DNA of 64,000 nucleotides from DAITQM01 sp039794245 (GTDB lineage Bacteria; Pseudomonadota; Gammaproteobacteria; Xanthomonadales; Wenzhouxiangellaceae), in assembly GCA_039794245.1 (NCBI GenBank), contig JBDIVS010000001.1, positions 1-64,000 on the forward strand. The letters are read 5' to 3'. The notes beneath the pieces were generated by a model. The model saw nothing but the letters and a program-made list of their open reading frames with translations, was not told where the DNA came from and made no database searches. Shown piece by piece: positions 17,959 to 25,106 of the stretch; the first letter of the stretch is position 1; the number at the start of each line of letters is the position of its first letter. The position numbers and the translations under genes were made by a program.

Positions 17959-18348
17959 ATGAAGAACTATCTAGATCTGGCCGGCCGCATTCTGCTGGCC
18001 GTGTTGTTCGTGATGGCGGGGTGGAGCAAGATCGGTGGTTACGCCGGAACGCAGGCCTATATGGCCACCGCCGGCGTACCGGGCTTTTTGCTGCCACTGG
18101 TGATTGTGCTCGAACTCGGTGGCGGGATCGCCGTTGTTCTCGGCCTGTTCACCCGCCCGATCGCACTCGCCCTGGCCGGTTTTTCGCTTCTCTCCGCCCT
18201 GCTCTTCCACGCCGATTTCGGCGACCGGATGCAAACCATCCTGTTCATGAAGAACTTCGCGATCGCCGGCGGCTTTTTCATACTCGCGGCCAACGGCGCA
18301 GGCTGTTTCAGCCTGGACGGCTGGCGCAGCCGGCGGCGTACGGCTTGA
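17959..18348 (+). CDS. DoxX-family membrane protein
   Basis: 129-residue inner-membrane protein with four hydrophobic helices (AGRILLAVLFVMAGWSKIGG, GFLLPLVIVLELGGGIAVVL, LALAGFSLLSALLF, FAIAGGFFILAANGAG). The pattern AxGVP...LE and FTRPIAL is typical of DoxX-like proteins; their role is loosely tied to redox or thiosulfate/quinone chemistry and is not established here. GGGAG lies about ten bases before the ATG at 17959; the longer frame from 17926 lacks a site. Overlaps the pirin gene by four bases. Confidence 0.85.
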   Translation: MKNYLDLAGRILLAVLFVMAGWSKIGGYAGTQAYMATAGVPGFLLPLVIVLELGGGIAVVLGLFTRPIALALAGFSLLSALLFHADFGDRMQTILFMKNFAIAGGFFILAANGAGCFSLDGWRSRRRTA

Positions 18349-19205
18349 CGACACGCACCCTGGCGACGATCGTTCCCGCCGTGCTAACCTCGGACGGCGC
18401 CGGGGTCAAACTGTATCGCAGCCTGGGCGCCAAACAGGCGCTCAGGCTGGATCCGTTTCTACTGCTCGACGAATTTTCATCCGAGCAGGCGGCCGACTAC
18501 ATCGGCGGGTTTCCGCCGCACCCGCATCGCGGTTTCGAAACGGTCACCTACATGCTCGCCGGCCGGATGCTGCACCGCGACCACCTGGGCAATCGCGGTG
18601 AATTGGTACCCGGTGCGGTGCAATGGATGTCGGCCGGCCGCGGCATCATCCATTCGGAAATGCCACAGCAGACGGAAGGACGACTGCACGGCTTTCAGCT
18701 CTGGATCAATCTGCCGGCCGCCGAAAAAATGATGCCGGCAGCCTATCGCGACATCCCGCCCGACCAGATCCCACAGGTCGAAATCGATAGCAGCGGCCGG
18801 GTGAAAGTGATTGCCGGCGTTTACCAGACACAAAGTGGTCATAACATCGGCGGCAACACACCCGGCCCGATCCAGGGATTGACCACCGACCCGCTGTATT
18901 TCGCTATCGAACTGCCGGCCGGCGTCACGTTCGGCCATCCGCTCGATGCGGCATACAACGCCTTCGTCTATCCCTTCGAAGGGACCATCGCCATCGGCAA
19001 CCGGCCGCTCGCCGCCCGCCACGCCGGCCTTTTGTCAAGCGGCGAACGAGTCGAAATCCAAGCCCGTACCGCAGCCCGCTTCCTGCTGCTCGCCGCCCGG
19101 CCGCTCAACGAGCCGGTCGTGCAATACGGCCCGTTCGTGATGAATACCAAAGCCGAAATCGAACAGGCGATGCGCGATTATCGGGAAGGGCGGTTGACCG
19201 GTTGA
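18345..19205 (+). CDS. Pirin family protein
   Basis: Bicupin pirin of 286 residues, a metal-binding cytoplasmic protein; some members have quercetin 2,3-dioxygenase activity and others act as redox-linked regulators, so the activity is unspecified. Metal ligands are likely in PPHPHRGFETVTYML (His59 and His61), HRDHLGN and MSAGRGIIHSEMP, with FQLWINLP following and a C-terminal pirin domain ending in GPFVMNTKAEIEQAM. The start is a TTG at 18345 overlapping the doxX stop as TTGA; an upstream ATG in frame would lie inside doxX. DoxX-pirin pairing suggests a shared redox or stress function. Confidence 0.85.
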   Translation: MTTRTLATIVPAVLTSDGAGVKLYRSLGAKQALRLDPFLLLDEFSSEQAADYIGGFPPHPHRGFETVTYMLAGRMLHRDHLGNRGELVPGAVQWMSAGRGIIHSEMPQQTEGRLHGFQLWINLPAAEKMMPAAYRDIPPDQIPQVEIDSSGRVKVIAGVYQTQSGHNIGGNTPGPIQGLTTDPLYFAIELPAGVTFGHPLDAAYNAFVYPFEGTIAIGNRPLAARHAGLLSSGERVEIQARTAARFLLLAARPLNEPVVQYGPFVMNTKAEIEQAMRDYREGRLTG

Positions 19206-19524
19206 AGTAAGGCCTGTCGCAGTGCGACCGGGTAAGGGCAATTCGTGGCGAGAAGTCGGCTGGATTTCGGTTCCGAATCCGCCCATCCCGGGCGGCTCGG
19301 AACACGCCAGGTGCGGCGCATGTCCGCACCTGGCTTCGCAGCGCCGGTGCATGCACCGGCGCCGCGGGCAAGCCATCCCTGGCTTGCGGGCCGGGATTGT
19401 TTCGAGGGTGGGTTGATCATGATTTTTTTGGCTCGGGGCATCCTGCCCCTCGCCCTGCGGGCGCACTTCGTCCGTCAACGCGGCAGTCCTGCCGCGTTTG
19501 TCGAACAGGGGTTCGTATCTAAGT
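19206..19524. repeat. Non-coding region packed with stem-loops
   Basis: No gene is seen. The region holds a row of perfect or near-perfect inverted repeats: 19306-19334 (11-bp arms), 19341-19362 (22-bp perfect palindrome), 19368-19387 (8-bp stem), 19435-19449 (6-bp stem, TCC loop), 19451-19463 (5-bp stem, TGC loop) and 19477-19498 (10-bp arms, TC between). They lie between the pirin stop and the tRNA-Ser terminator. They could act as transcription attenuators, REP-type elements or parts of a structured RNA. Confidence 0.6.
19306..19334. repeat. CATG-centred palindrome, copy 1
   Basis: Perfect 11-bp arms GCCAGGTGCGG / CCGCACCTGGC around a 7-base centre containing CATG. The same architecture occurs at 19755-19783 and 25049-25077, always between genes, which suggests a small REP-like family. 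Confidence 0.6.
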
Positions 19525-19591
19525 CCTCCCTCTCCGCCACCCATAAAAAAGGCCCCGTCGGGGCCTTTTTTATGGGTGGCGGAGAGGGAGG
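19525..19591. terminator. Bidirectional terminator inside a 67-bp palindrome
   Basis: Two 33-base arms are exact inverted copies around a single T at 19558. The core AAAAAAGGCCCCG / CGGGGCCTTTTTT is an intrinsic terminator usable in both directions, for pirin/upstream transcripts on plus and for tRNA-Ser on minus. The outer right part is the 3' end of tRNA-Ser; the outer left part is an inverted copy of the same sequence without a tRNA gene attached. Confidence 0.85.
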
Positions 19592-19669
19592 GATTCGAAC
19601 CCTCGATAGAGTTTTTAACTCTATACTCCCTTAGCAGGGGAGCGCCTTCAGCCGCTCGGCCACCTCTCC
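19577..19669 (-). tRNA. tRNA-Ser (anticodon GCU)
   Basis: Minus-strand tRNA with acceptor GGAGAGG paired to CCTCTCC, discriminator G, and encoded CCA at 19577-19579. It has a long variable arm typical of serine (TATAGAGTT / AACTCTATC hairpin), GGTTCGAATCC T-arm, and the anticodon stem-loop CTCCCCTGCTAAGGGAG presenting GCT. It decodes AGC/AGU. A terminator follows directly downstream. Confidence 0.95.
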
Positions 19670-19754
19670 GTTTTCAATCTGTCTCTGCCTCGATCGTATC
19701 GCCCAAACCAGGGATGGTTTGGCCGCGAAACGAACGGCACGTTCGATTCGCGAA

Positions 19755-19783
19755 GCCAGGTGCGGACATGTGCCGCACCTGGC
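19755..19783. repeat. CATG-centred palindrome, copy 2
   Basis: Arms GCCAGGTGCGG / CCGCACCTGGC identical to copy 1, centre ACATGTG. It lies upstream of tRNA-Ser, so copies 1 and 2 bracket the tRNA at similar distances. The rest of 19670-19927 between tRNA-Ser and the hydrolase gene holds nothing else that I can support. Confidence 0.6.
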
Positions 19784-19927
19784 GTGGTCTGGCAAGCTCA
19801 CGACGAGCTTGTCCAGACAGTAAACCTGCAGGGATGGTTCGGCGCCGCGGGGTGCAAGCATACCCGCTTTTGAGACCGAGGTAAAGGTCTTTTTGGATTC
19901 CGGTTTTTCTGGAGTGCCGGGTGCGGT

Positions 19928-20773
19928 TCATAGCGCCCGGGCGACTTCGGCTGGGGCTTCGAGTTGCGGGTAATGGCCGATGGCGGGCAGGTGGACAATC
20001 CGGGCGGCGGGGAGCTCGCAGGCGGCGCGCTCCAAGATGGCCGGGACGGCGATCCGGTCGGCCATGCCCCAGACCAGGGTCAGCGGCACGGGGCATGCCT
20101 TCAGGGCACCGATCCAGCGCCGATGGTGGCGCAGGCGCTCGCGCATATAGCCGGCGATGTTGTGCAGTACGCGCCGGCCGTGGTTGTGGATCAGAAGCTG
20201 CCATTGGGATTCGTAGTGCGCGGCGTCGAAGTCCGCCGGCGCGGCATAGACTTTCGGGTATTGGTGCATGAACAGCCAGCGGCCGGCTAGGCGCCCGACG
20301 ACGGCGCCGAGGCGCGGGGTGCGCAGCAGGCGCTGGGTGACGAGCGGCCGGTGCAGGTCCATGTACAGCCCGGCATTGAGCAGCGTTACGGTATCGAGGG
20401 TGAGCGCGGATTGGCCTGCATCGAGGCGTGCCAGCAGCTCGCAGGCGATGGTGACGCCCATGTCGTGGGCCAGCAGGTGGGCGCGATGAATTTCGAGTTT
20501 GTCCAGCAGTGCCTGCGCGGCGTCGCACTGGCGAAAGATGGAATAATCGCGGTCCGGCGGCTTGTCCGATAGCCCGTAGCCGGGGAAATCGAAGACCGTG
20601 ACACGAAAGCGGCCGGCGAGGAGCGGCAGCAGCCGGTGCCAGTCATAGCTCGAGGTCGGAAAGCCGTGAAAGCAGACGAGATCGGGACCGGCACCGGCCT
20701 GCCGGACAAAAAGTCCGAGGTCGCCGAGGTTGACGATCGCCCCTGATGCCTGCCACCCGAGCCAGTCCGTCAT
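19928..20773 (-). CDS. Alpha/beta hydrolase, MEST / epoxide hydrolase-dehalogenase type
   Basis: 281-residue alpha/beta hydrolase. HGFPTSSYDW (36-45) supplies the oxyanion region, FDFPGYGLSDKP follows, the nucleophile is probably Asp104 in LAHDMGVTIACELLAR, and the catalytic histidine is in AIGHYPQLEAP. The Asp nucleophile is that of haloalkane dehalogenases and epoxide hydrolases. Phrases such as LNAGLYMDLHRPL, RRWIGALKACPVPLTLVWG and HYPQLE closely recall the MEST group, whose substrate is unknown. Overlaps the trmJ stop by four bases, so the two are co-transcribed. Confidence 0.85.
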   Translation of the reverse strand: MTDWLGWQASGAIVNLGDLGLFVRQAGAGPDLVCFHGFPTSSYDWHRLLPLLAGRFRVTVFDFPGYGLSDKPPDRDYSIFRQCDAAQALLDKLEIHRAHLLAHDMGVTIACELLARLDAGQSALTLDTVTLLNAGLYMDLHRPLVTQRLLRTPRLGAVVGRLAGRWLFMHQYPKVYAAPADFDAAHYESQWQLLIHNHGRRVLHNIAGYMRERLRHHRRWIGALKACPVPLTLVWGMADRIAVPAILERAACELPAARIVHLPAIGHYPQLEAPAEVARAL

Positions 20774-21543
20774 GGTCCCTCCGCCCCGGTCAGAACTTCA
20801 TCCATTGCACTCAATATGCCACGTAATATATTGTATTCATTGAGATCAGGCCGTGCCCGGAGCAGCATTCGGCGGAGCCGGAGCAGCAGCCGCCGGGGGT
20901 GATCCGGATCGAGGAAGCCGAGATCGGCCAGGGTCTTTTCAAGGTGTGCGAACAGCATTTCCATTTCCTCGTCGCCGGCTTTTCGCGCCTCTTCTGCGTC
21001 CGGAATAACGGCCGGCACACCCGCCGCGGCCAGCGCCGCCAGGCGGAATTCATAGGCGGCCACCTGCACCGCCTGAGCGAGGTTCAGTGACGAGAAATCC
21101 GGCTGCGTCGGAATTTCAACCCGCAAGTGACAGCGCGCCAGTTCGTGGTTGTCGAGGCCGACCCGTTCGCGCCCGAAGAGCACGGCGATATCGCCAAAGG
21201 CCGCTTCTGCAACCGCTTTTGCCGCCGCGTCGCGCACGGCCATGGACGGCCAGGCCAGGCTGCGCTGGCGGGCACTGGTGCCGAGGATTAGACGGCAGCC
21301 GGCCAGTGCCTCGTCCAGGGTGTGGACGATCGGGGCGGCGGCGAGCAGATCGGCGGCGCCGGAAGCCATTGCCGTCGCCTCGACCGAGGGATAGCGTTCG
21401 GGGGCCAGCAGGACCAGGCGGCTCAGGCCCATGACTTTCATCGCCCGCGCCGCAGCGCCGATATTACCGGGATGGCTCGGTTCGACGAGCACGAAGCGGA
21501 TCTGTCCGAGCAGGGCCGGCGATGGGTCCGCGGCCTGGTTCAT
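20770..21543 (-). CDS. trmJ: tRNA (cytidine/uridine-2'-O-)-methyltransferase TrmJ
   Basis: SPOUT methyltransferase of 257 residues that 2'-O-methylates position 32 of certain tRNAs using SAM. Signs: RFVLVEPSHPGNIGAAARAMKVM at the N-terminus, VLFGRERVGLDNHELA and IPTQPDFSSLNLAQAVQV, the trefoil-knot SAM-binding blocks. The chosen start MNQAAD at 21543 gives the usual length; the longer ATG at 21615 would overlap suhB's start. Divergent from suhB with about 70 bases between, the same neighbourhood as in E. coli. Confidence 0.92.
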   Translation of the reverse strand: MNQAADPSPALLGQIRFVLVEPSHPGNIGAAARAMKVMGLSRLVLLAPERYPSVEATAMASGAADLLAAAPIVHTLDEALAGCRLILGTSARQRSLAWPSMAVRDAAAKAVAEAAFGDIAVLFGRERVGLDNHELARCHLRVEIPTQPDFSSLNLAQAVQVAAYEFRLAALAAAGVPAVIPDAEEARKAGDEEMEMLFAHLEKTLADLGFLDPDHPRRLLLRLRRMLLRARPDLNEYNILRGILSAMDEVLTGAEGP

Positions 21544-21614
21544 CGGTTCGCGGCCACGGCGTTCGACCGCGTGCTTCTGGTATCCTGATTCATCGTTTTT
21601 CCGGCCCCACACCA

Positions 21615-22403
21615 ATGCAATTTTCCGGTCATGTCAATATCGCCATTCAGGCGGCGCGCAAGGCGGGCGATCTGATTCGCCGCCAATGCCTGCGCCTTGA
21701 AGGGATCAAGGTTCATCGTAAAAGCCGCCACGATTATGTCACCGAGGTCGATCAGCAGGCCGAAAAGGCAATTATCGAGACCATCTTACGCGCTTTCCCC
21801 GATCACGCGGTGCTCGGCGAGGAAAGCGGCATGCACGGCGATGGCGAGCAGTTGTGGGTCGTCGATCCGCTCGATGGGACGATGAACCTGCTGCACGGCC
21901 TGCGTCAGCTCGCGGTCAGTATCGCGTTCAAAAACGGCGGGCAGACCGAATATGGTGTCATCTACGACCCGCTCGCCGAGGAATTGTTCGTCGCGGTACG
22001 CGGCAAGGGCGCCTACCTCGACAACCGTCGCATCCGGGTCGGCGAGTGCCACGATCTCGACAATGCGGTGCTCGCCAGCGGCCTGCCGTTCCGCGAACCC
22101 GAGCGTCTGCCCGCGGCGCTCGGCATGCTCGAGCGCCTGAGCGGGCGGATTGCTGATCTCAGAATGAACGGCAGCGCCTGCCTGAGCCTGGCGCACGTCG
22201 CCTGCGGGCGGCTCGACGGTTATTTCGAAGGTGCCCTCAAATGCTGGGACATCGCCGCCGGGGCGCTTCTGGTGCGCGAGGCGGGCGGTGTGGTGGTCGA
22301 TTTCACCGGCGCCGAAGAATATGAAAGCAAGGGCGAAGTGATCGCCGCGCCATTCAAGCTGATCGCCCCCCTGGTGCAGCAGGCGCACGGTCCAAAGCCA
22401 TAA
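21615..22403 (+). CDS. suhB: Inositol-1-monophosphatase family protein SuhB
   Basis: 262-residue Mg-dependent phosphatase; in E. coli SuhB also joins the rRNA antitermination complex. Metal-binding motifs are visible: GEESG, VDPLDGTMNLLHG and CWDIAAGALLVREAGG, with TEVDQQAEK near the N-terminus. The ATG at 21615 (MQFSG) matches family length; the frame is open further upstream into the intergenic region. Its 3' end overlaps the convergent Na/Pi cotransporter gene by 50 bases. Confidence 0.92.
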   Translation: MQFSGHVNIAIQAARKAGDLIRRQCLRLEGIKVHRKSRHDYVTEVDQQAEKAIIETILRAFPDHAVLGEESGMHGDGEQLWVVDPLDGTMNLLHGLRQLAVSIAFKNGGQTEYGVIYDPLAEELFVAVRGKGAYLDNRRIRVGECHDLDNAVLASGLPFREPERLPAALGMLERLSGRIADLRMNGSACLSLAHVACGRLDGYFEGALKCWDIAAGALLVREAGGVVVDFTGAEEYESKGEVIAAPFKLIAPLVQQAHGPKP

Positions 22404-24021
22404 ACTCGGCCGGCGTGAAACATAACTGGCCGAGCGCCCGCCACAGGCTGACGGCCCCAAGCCAGACCTCGCGGTTGAGATTGAGTAGCGAAGAAAGGCT
22501 AAGTTCCGAGCGGCCGGCGGGCCGCGGATTCTCCACGATCATGCGGTGCATCCGGTCGTGGAATGCATTCAATTTCTCCACGGTCTCACGGTACAACTGC
22601 GCCCTGCCCCCGCCTGCTGTGTCCCGCACCGCCCGCACCGCGCCGGCCAGCATTTCGATCGCTTCACGATACGCGGCGAAGAGCGCCAGGTGGTGCTCTT
22701 CGCCGCTCTCTTCAAGCGCTGCCAGGTTGTGCGCCACGTCGCGCAGGACCTTGACCGCGAGGACCGCATTGCGCGCCAATGCCAGGTCGTGATTGATTTT
22801 CATCGCCTGCTCGGGGAGCAGCGGCAACGATTGAAGGCGCGAGGCGTAGGCGATGAGTTCCTGCTCCAGATCCTTGATCTGCTGGTAGCCGACGCGGCTG
22901 GCCGGCAGCGCTTCGCCGCCGGCCGGCGCGGCAAGATGAAAAGGCCGGGTAAAACGTGCCGCGGACAACCAGAACAAACGCTCTGTTTCGCGCTCGAGCG
23001 ACGCCAGGGCGGTATCGGCCAGCGCCAGGGCGTTCGGATCGAGATAAAGGGCGAGCGCCCGGTGCCGGTCGCGCACGCGGCGCGCGAGCAGCGCGGTATA
23101 GGCGCCGAGCAGCGGGTAAAAGAGCAGCAGACCGAATAAGTTGATCGCGCTGTGAAAGCCGACCAGGGCCCACAATGGATCGCCGATGCCGAGCAGGTGA
23201 ACGACTTTCGGCAGCACCGGCAGCGCAATGACCAGGGCGATAATATCGACCACCAGGTTGTAGCCCAGGTGCGCCCAGGCAACGCGCCGGCGGTCGGCAC
23301 TGCCGCCGGCGGCGCCGAGCATCACGGTCGAGGTCGTGCCGAGGTTGGCACCGATCACCACCGCCGCCGCGGCGGTCAGATCGACGATGCCGGCGGCGAG
23401 CAGGCTCAGCATCACCATCATCATCGCCGAACTGGACTGGATCACGGCGGTCAGCACCACACCGCCGGCGAAATACCACAACACATGCGCCCGGCCGGTC
23501 AGCGCCGCGGCCATCGCACCGGGCGGCGGTGCAATCGCCGCTTTCATCAGACCGAGCGCGAACAGCAAAAGGCCGAGCGCGATGGCCAGGCGGAGCAGTG
23601 CCGCCGGCTGCGGCCAGGAGCGCAACACGAAATAGCCCAGGCTGCCAAACGCCAGAAGCGGCAGCGCCGCGCGGTCGAGGTCGAGTTTGAAACCGGCGAG
23701 CGTGACGAGCCAGCCGGTGGCGGTGGTGCCGAGATTGGCGCCGAGTACGACGCCGATGCCGTTGACCAGCGGCAACACGCCGGCACCGACCAGTGCCAGG
23801 GTCATCACGCCGACCAGCGAACTGCTCTGCAAAACGGCCGTCACCAGCGCCCCGGTGCCAATCGCGCCGAGCCGGGTTTGCGTCCAGCGGCGGAGATAAC
23901 GGCTCAAACGGGCGCCGGATAGATCGTCGAGCGCCCGTTCGAGCAGCAGCATCGCAAAGAGAAACAGGCCGAGACCGGCGAGCGCCTGCCACAGGTCAAT
24001 CGCCTGCCAGATCGATCTCAT
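22354..24021 (-). CDS. Na/Pi cotransporter family protein with PhoU-like tail
   Basis: 555-residue inner-membrane protein. Two inverted Na/Pi cotransport repeats are visible with QSSSLVGVMTLALVGAGVL plus GANLGTTATGWLVTLAG, and QSSSAMMMVMLSLLAAGIV plus GANLGTTSTVMLGAAGG; the QSSS and GANLGTT motifs are family hallmarks. The C-terminal third is helical and PhoU-like. It begins 25 bases after secF, so it may be the distal gene of the sec operon. Phosphate is the usual substrate, but this subgroup is poorly defined. Confidence 0.88.
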   Translation of the reverse strand: MRSIWQAIDLWQALAGLGLFLFAMLLLERALDDLSGARLSRYLRRWTQTRLGAIGTGALVTAVLQSSSLVGVMTLALVGAGVLPLVNGIGVVLGANLGTTATGWLVTLAGFKLDLDRAALPLLAFGSLGYFVLRSWPQPAALLRLAIALGLLLFALGLMKAAIAPPPGAMAAALTGRAHVLWYFAGGVVLTAVIQSSSAMMMVMLSLLAAGIVDLTAAAAVVIGANLGTTSTVMLGAAGGSADRRRVAWAHLGYNLVVDIIALVIALPVLPKVVHLLGIGDPLWALVGFHSAINLFGLLLFYPLLGAYTALLARRVRDRHRALALYLDPNALALADTALASLERETERLFWLSAARFTRPFHLAAPAGGEALPASRVGYQQIKDLEQELIAYASRLQSLPLLPEQAMKINHDLALARNAVLAVKVLRDVAHNLAALEESGEEHHLALFAAYREAIEMLAGAVRAVRDTAGGGRAQLYRETVEKLNAFHDRMHRMIVENPRPAGRSELSLSSLLNLNREVWLGAVSLWRALGQLCFTPAEFMALDRAPAAPGGRSA

Positions 24022-24046
24022 CGCCGTTGCCGGCCGCCGGCGGCGC

Positions 24047-24985
24047 TTACGGCATGCTGTCGGCGACGCTCTCTTTCGCCACCGGCATCAGATCCTGCTT
24101 GCTGATCCCCAGTTCGATGGCCAGGGCGCTGGCGACGTAGATCGAGGAATACGTGCCGATCACGATGCCGATGATCAGCGTCTGGGCGAAGGCGTGGATG
24201 ATTTCGCCGCCGAGATAAAACAGTACGGCGAGGACGAGCAATGTGGTGCCCGAAGTCATGATCGTCCGCGACAGGGTCTGGTTGATCGATGTATTGACCA
24301 CGTCGGTCGGCGCCGCCTTGCGGATCACACGGAAATTTTCCCGCACCCGGTCGAAAACGACGATCGTGTCGTTCAGCGAATAGCCGACAACGGCGAGCAG
24401 GGCGGCGACCACGGTCAGGTCGAATTCGATCGCCAGAAACGAGATGACGCCGAAGGTGATGATCACGTCGTGGATCAAGGCCGCCACCGCGCCGAGCGAA
24501 AAACGCCACTGGAAACGAAACGAGATATAAAGCAGGATTCCGATCATCACGTAGATCATGGCCAATAGGCCCTGGTTGGCGAGTTCCTTACCCATCTGCG
24601 GGCCGACGTATTCCACCCGCCGGACCTCGATCTTCCGGCCGCTGTCCTGGCGCAGCGCGGCGAGTACCGCATCGCTGAGCGCCGCCGAGCTTTCCTCGGC
24701 ACTGCGCGACGCCAGCCGGATCACCAGATCGGTGGCCGCACCGAAAGTCTGCACCAGGGCGTCGGCAAAGCCGCCGGCGGCCAGCGCCGAACGCACGGCG
24801 GCCGGTTCGACGGCGGTGTCATACGACACCTCGATCAACGTGCCGCCGGTGAAATCGAGGCCCAGGTTGAGACCGCGAGTCGCCAGAGAGGCGATCGACG
24901 CGGCGATCATCAACGCCGAGAAAAGATAGGCGTAATGTTTGCTGCGCAAAAAATCGATGCGCATCGTGCTGCGAAAAAATTCCAT
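24047..24985 (-). CDS. secF: Protein translocase subunit SecF
   Basis: 312-residue inner-membrane partner of SecD that uses the proton-motive force to help Sec export. It has the LNLGLDFTGGTLIEV signature after TM1, a periplasmic segment, then five membrane helices including LAVVGYSLNDTIVVFDRVREN and TLSRTIMTSGTTLL. Separated from secD by 121 bases that contain two hairpins. Confidence 0.95.
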   Translation of the reverse strand: MEFFRSTMRIDFLRSKHYAYLFSALMIAASIASLATRGLNLGLDFTGGTLIEVSYDTAVEPAAVRSALAAGGFADALVQTFGAATDLVIRLASRSAEESSAALSDAVLAALRQDSGRKIEVRRVEYVGPQMGKELANQGLLAMIYVMIGILLYISFRFQWRFSLGAVAALIHDVIITFGVISFLAIEFDLTVVAALLAVVGYSLNDTIVVFDRVRENFRVIRKAAPTDVVNTSINQTLSRTIMTSGTTLLVLAVLFYLGGEIIHAFAQTLIIGIVIGTYSSIYVASALAIELGISKQDLMPVAKESVADSMP

Positions 24986-25017
24986 CGTTGTATCCTTTGG
25001 ATAACCCGGAATAACAG

Positions 25018-25077
25018 GCCGTTGGAAAATACGTTTTCAACGGCCGGAGCCAAGCCCGGGCATGTACCGGACTTGGC
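25018..25077. repeat. Two inverted repeats in the secD-secF spacer, including CATG palindrome copy 3
   Basis: The first, at about 25018-25046, is GGCCGTTG...CAACGGCC with AAAA/TTTT inside. The second, 25049-25077, is GCCAAGCCCGG / CCGGACTTGGC (10 of 11 paired) around GCATGTA and matches the layout of the 19306 and 19755 palindromes. They may cause partial termination or protect mRNA ends between secD and secF. Confidence 0.6.
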
Positions 25078-25106
25078 GTAGTTGAAAAAAACAGGCGAGC
25101 CCTTTT

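Noticed and set aside
19525..19557. A second, plus-strand tRNA-Ser
   Set aside because: Only the last bases of the tRNA 3' end are mirrored; no anticodon or D-arm lies upstream on the plus strand.
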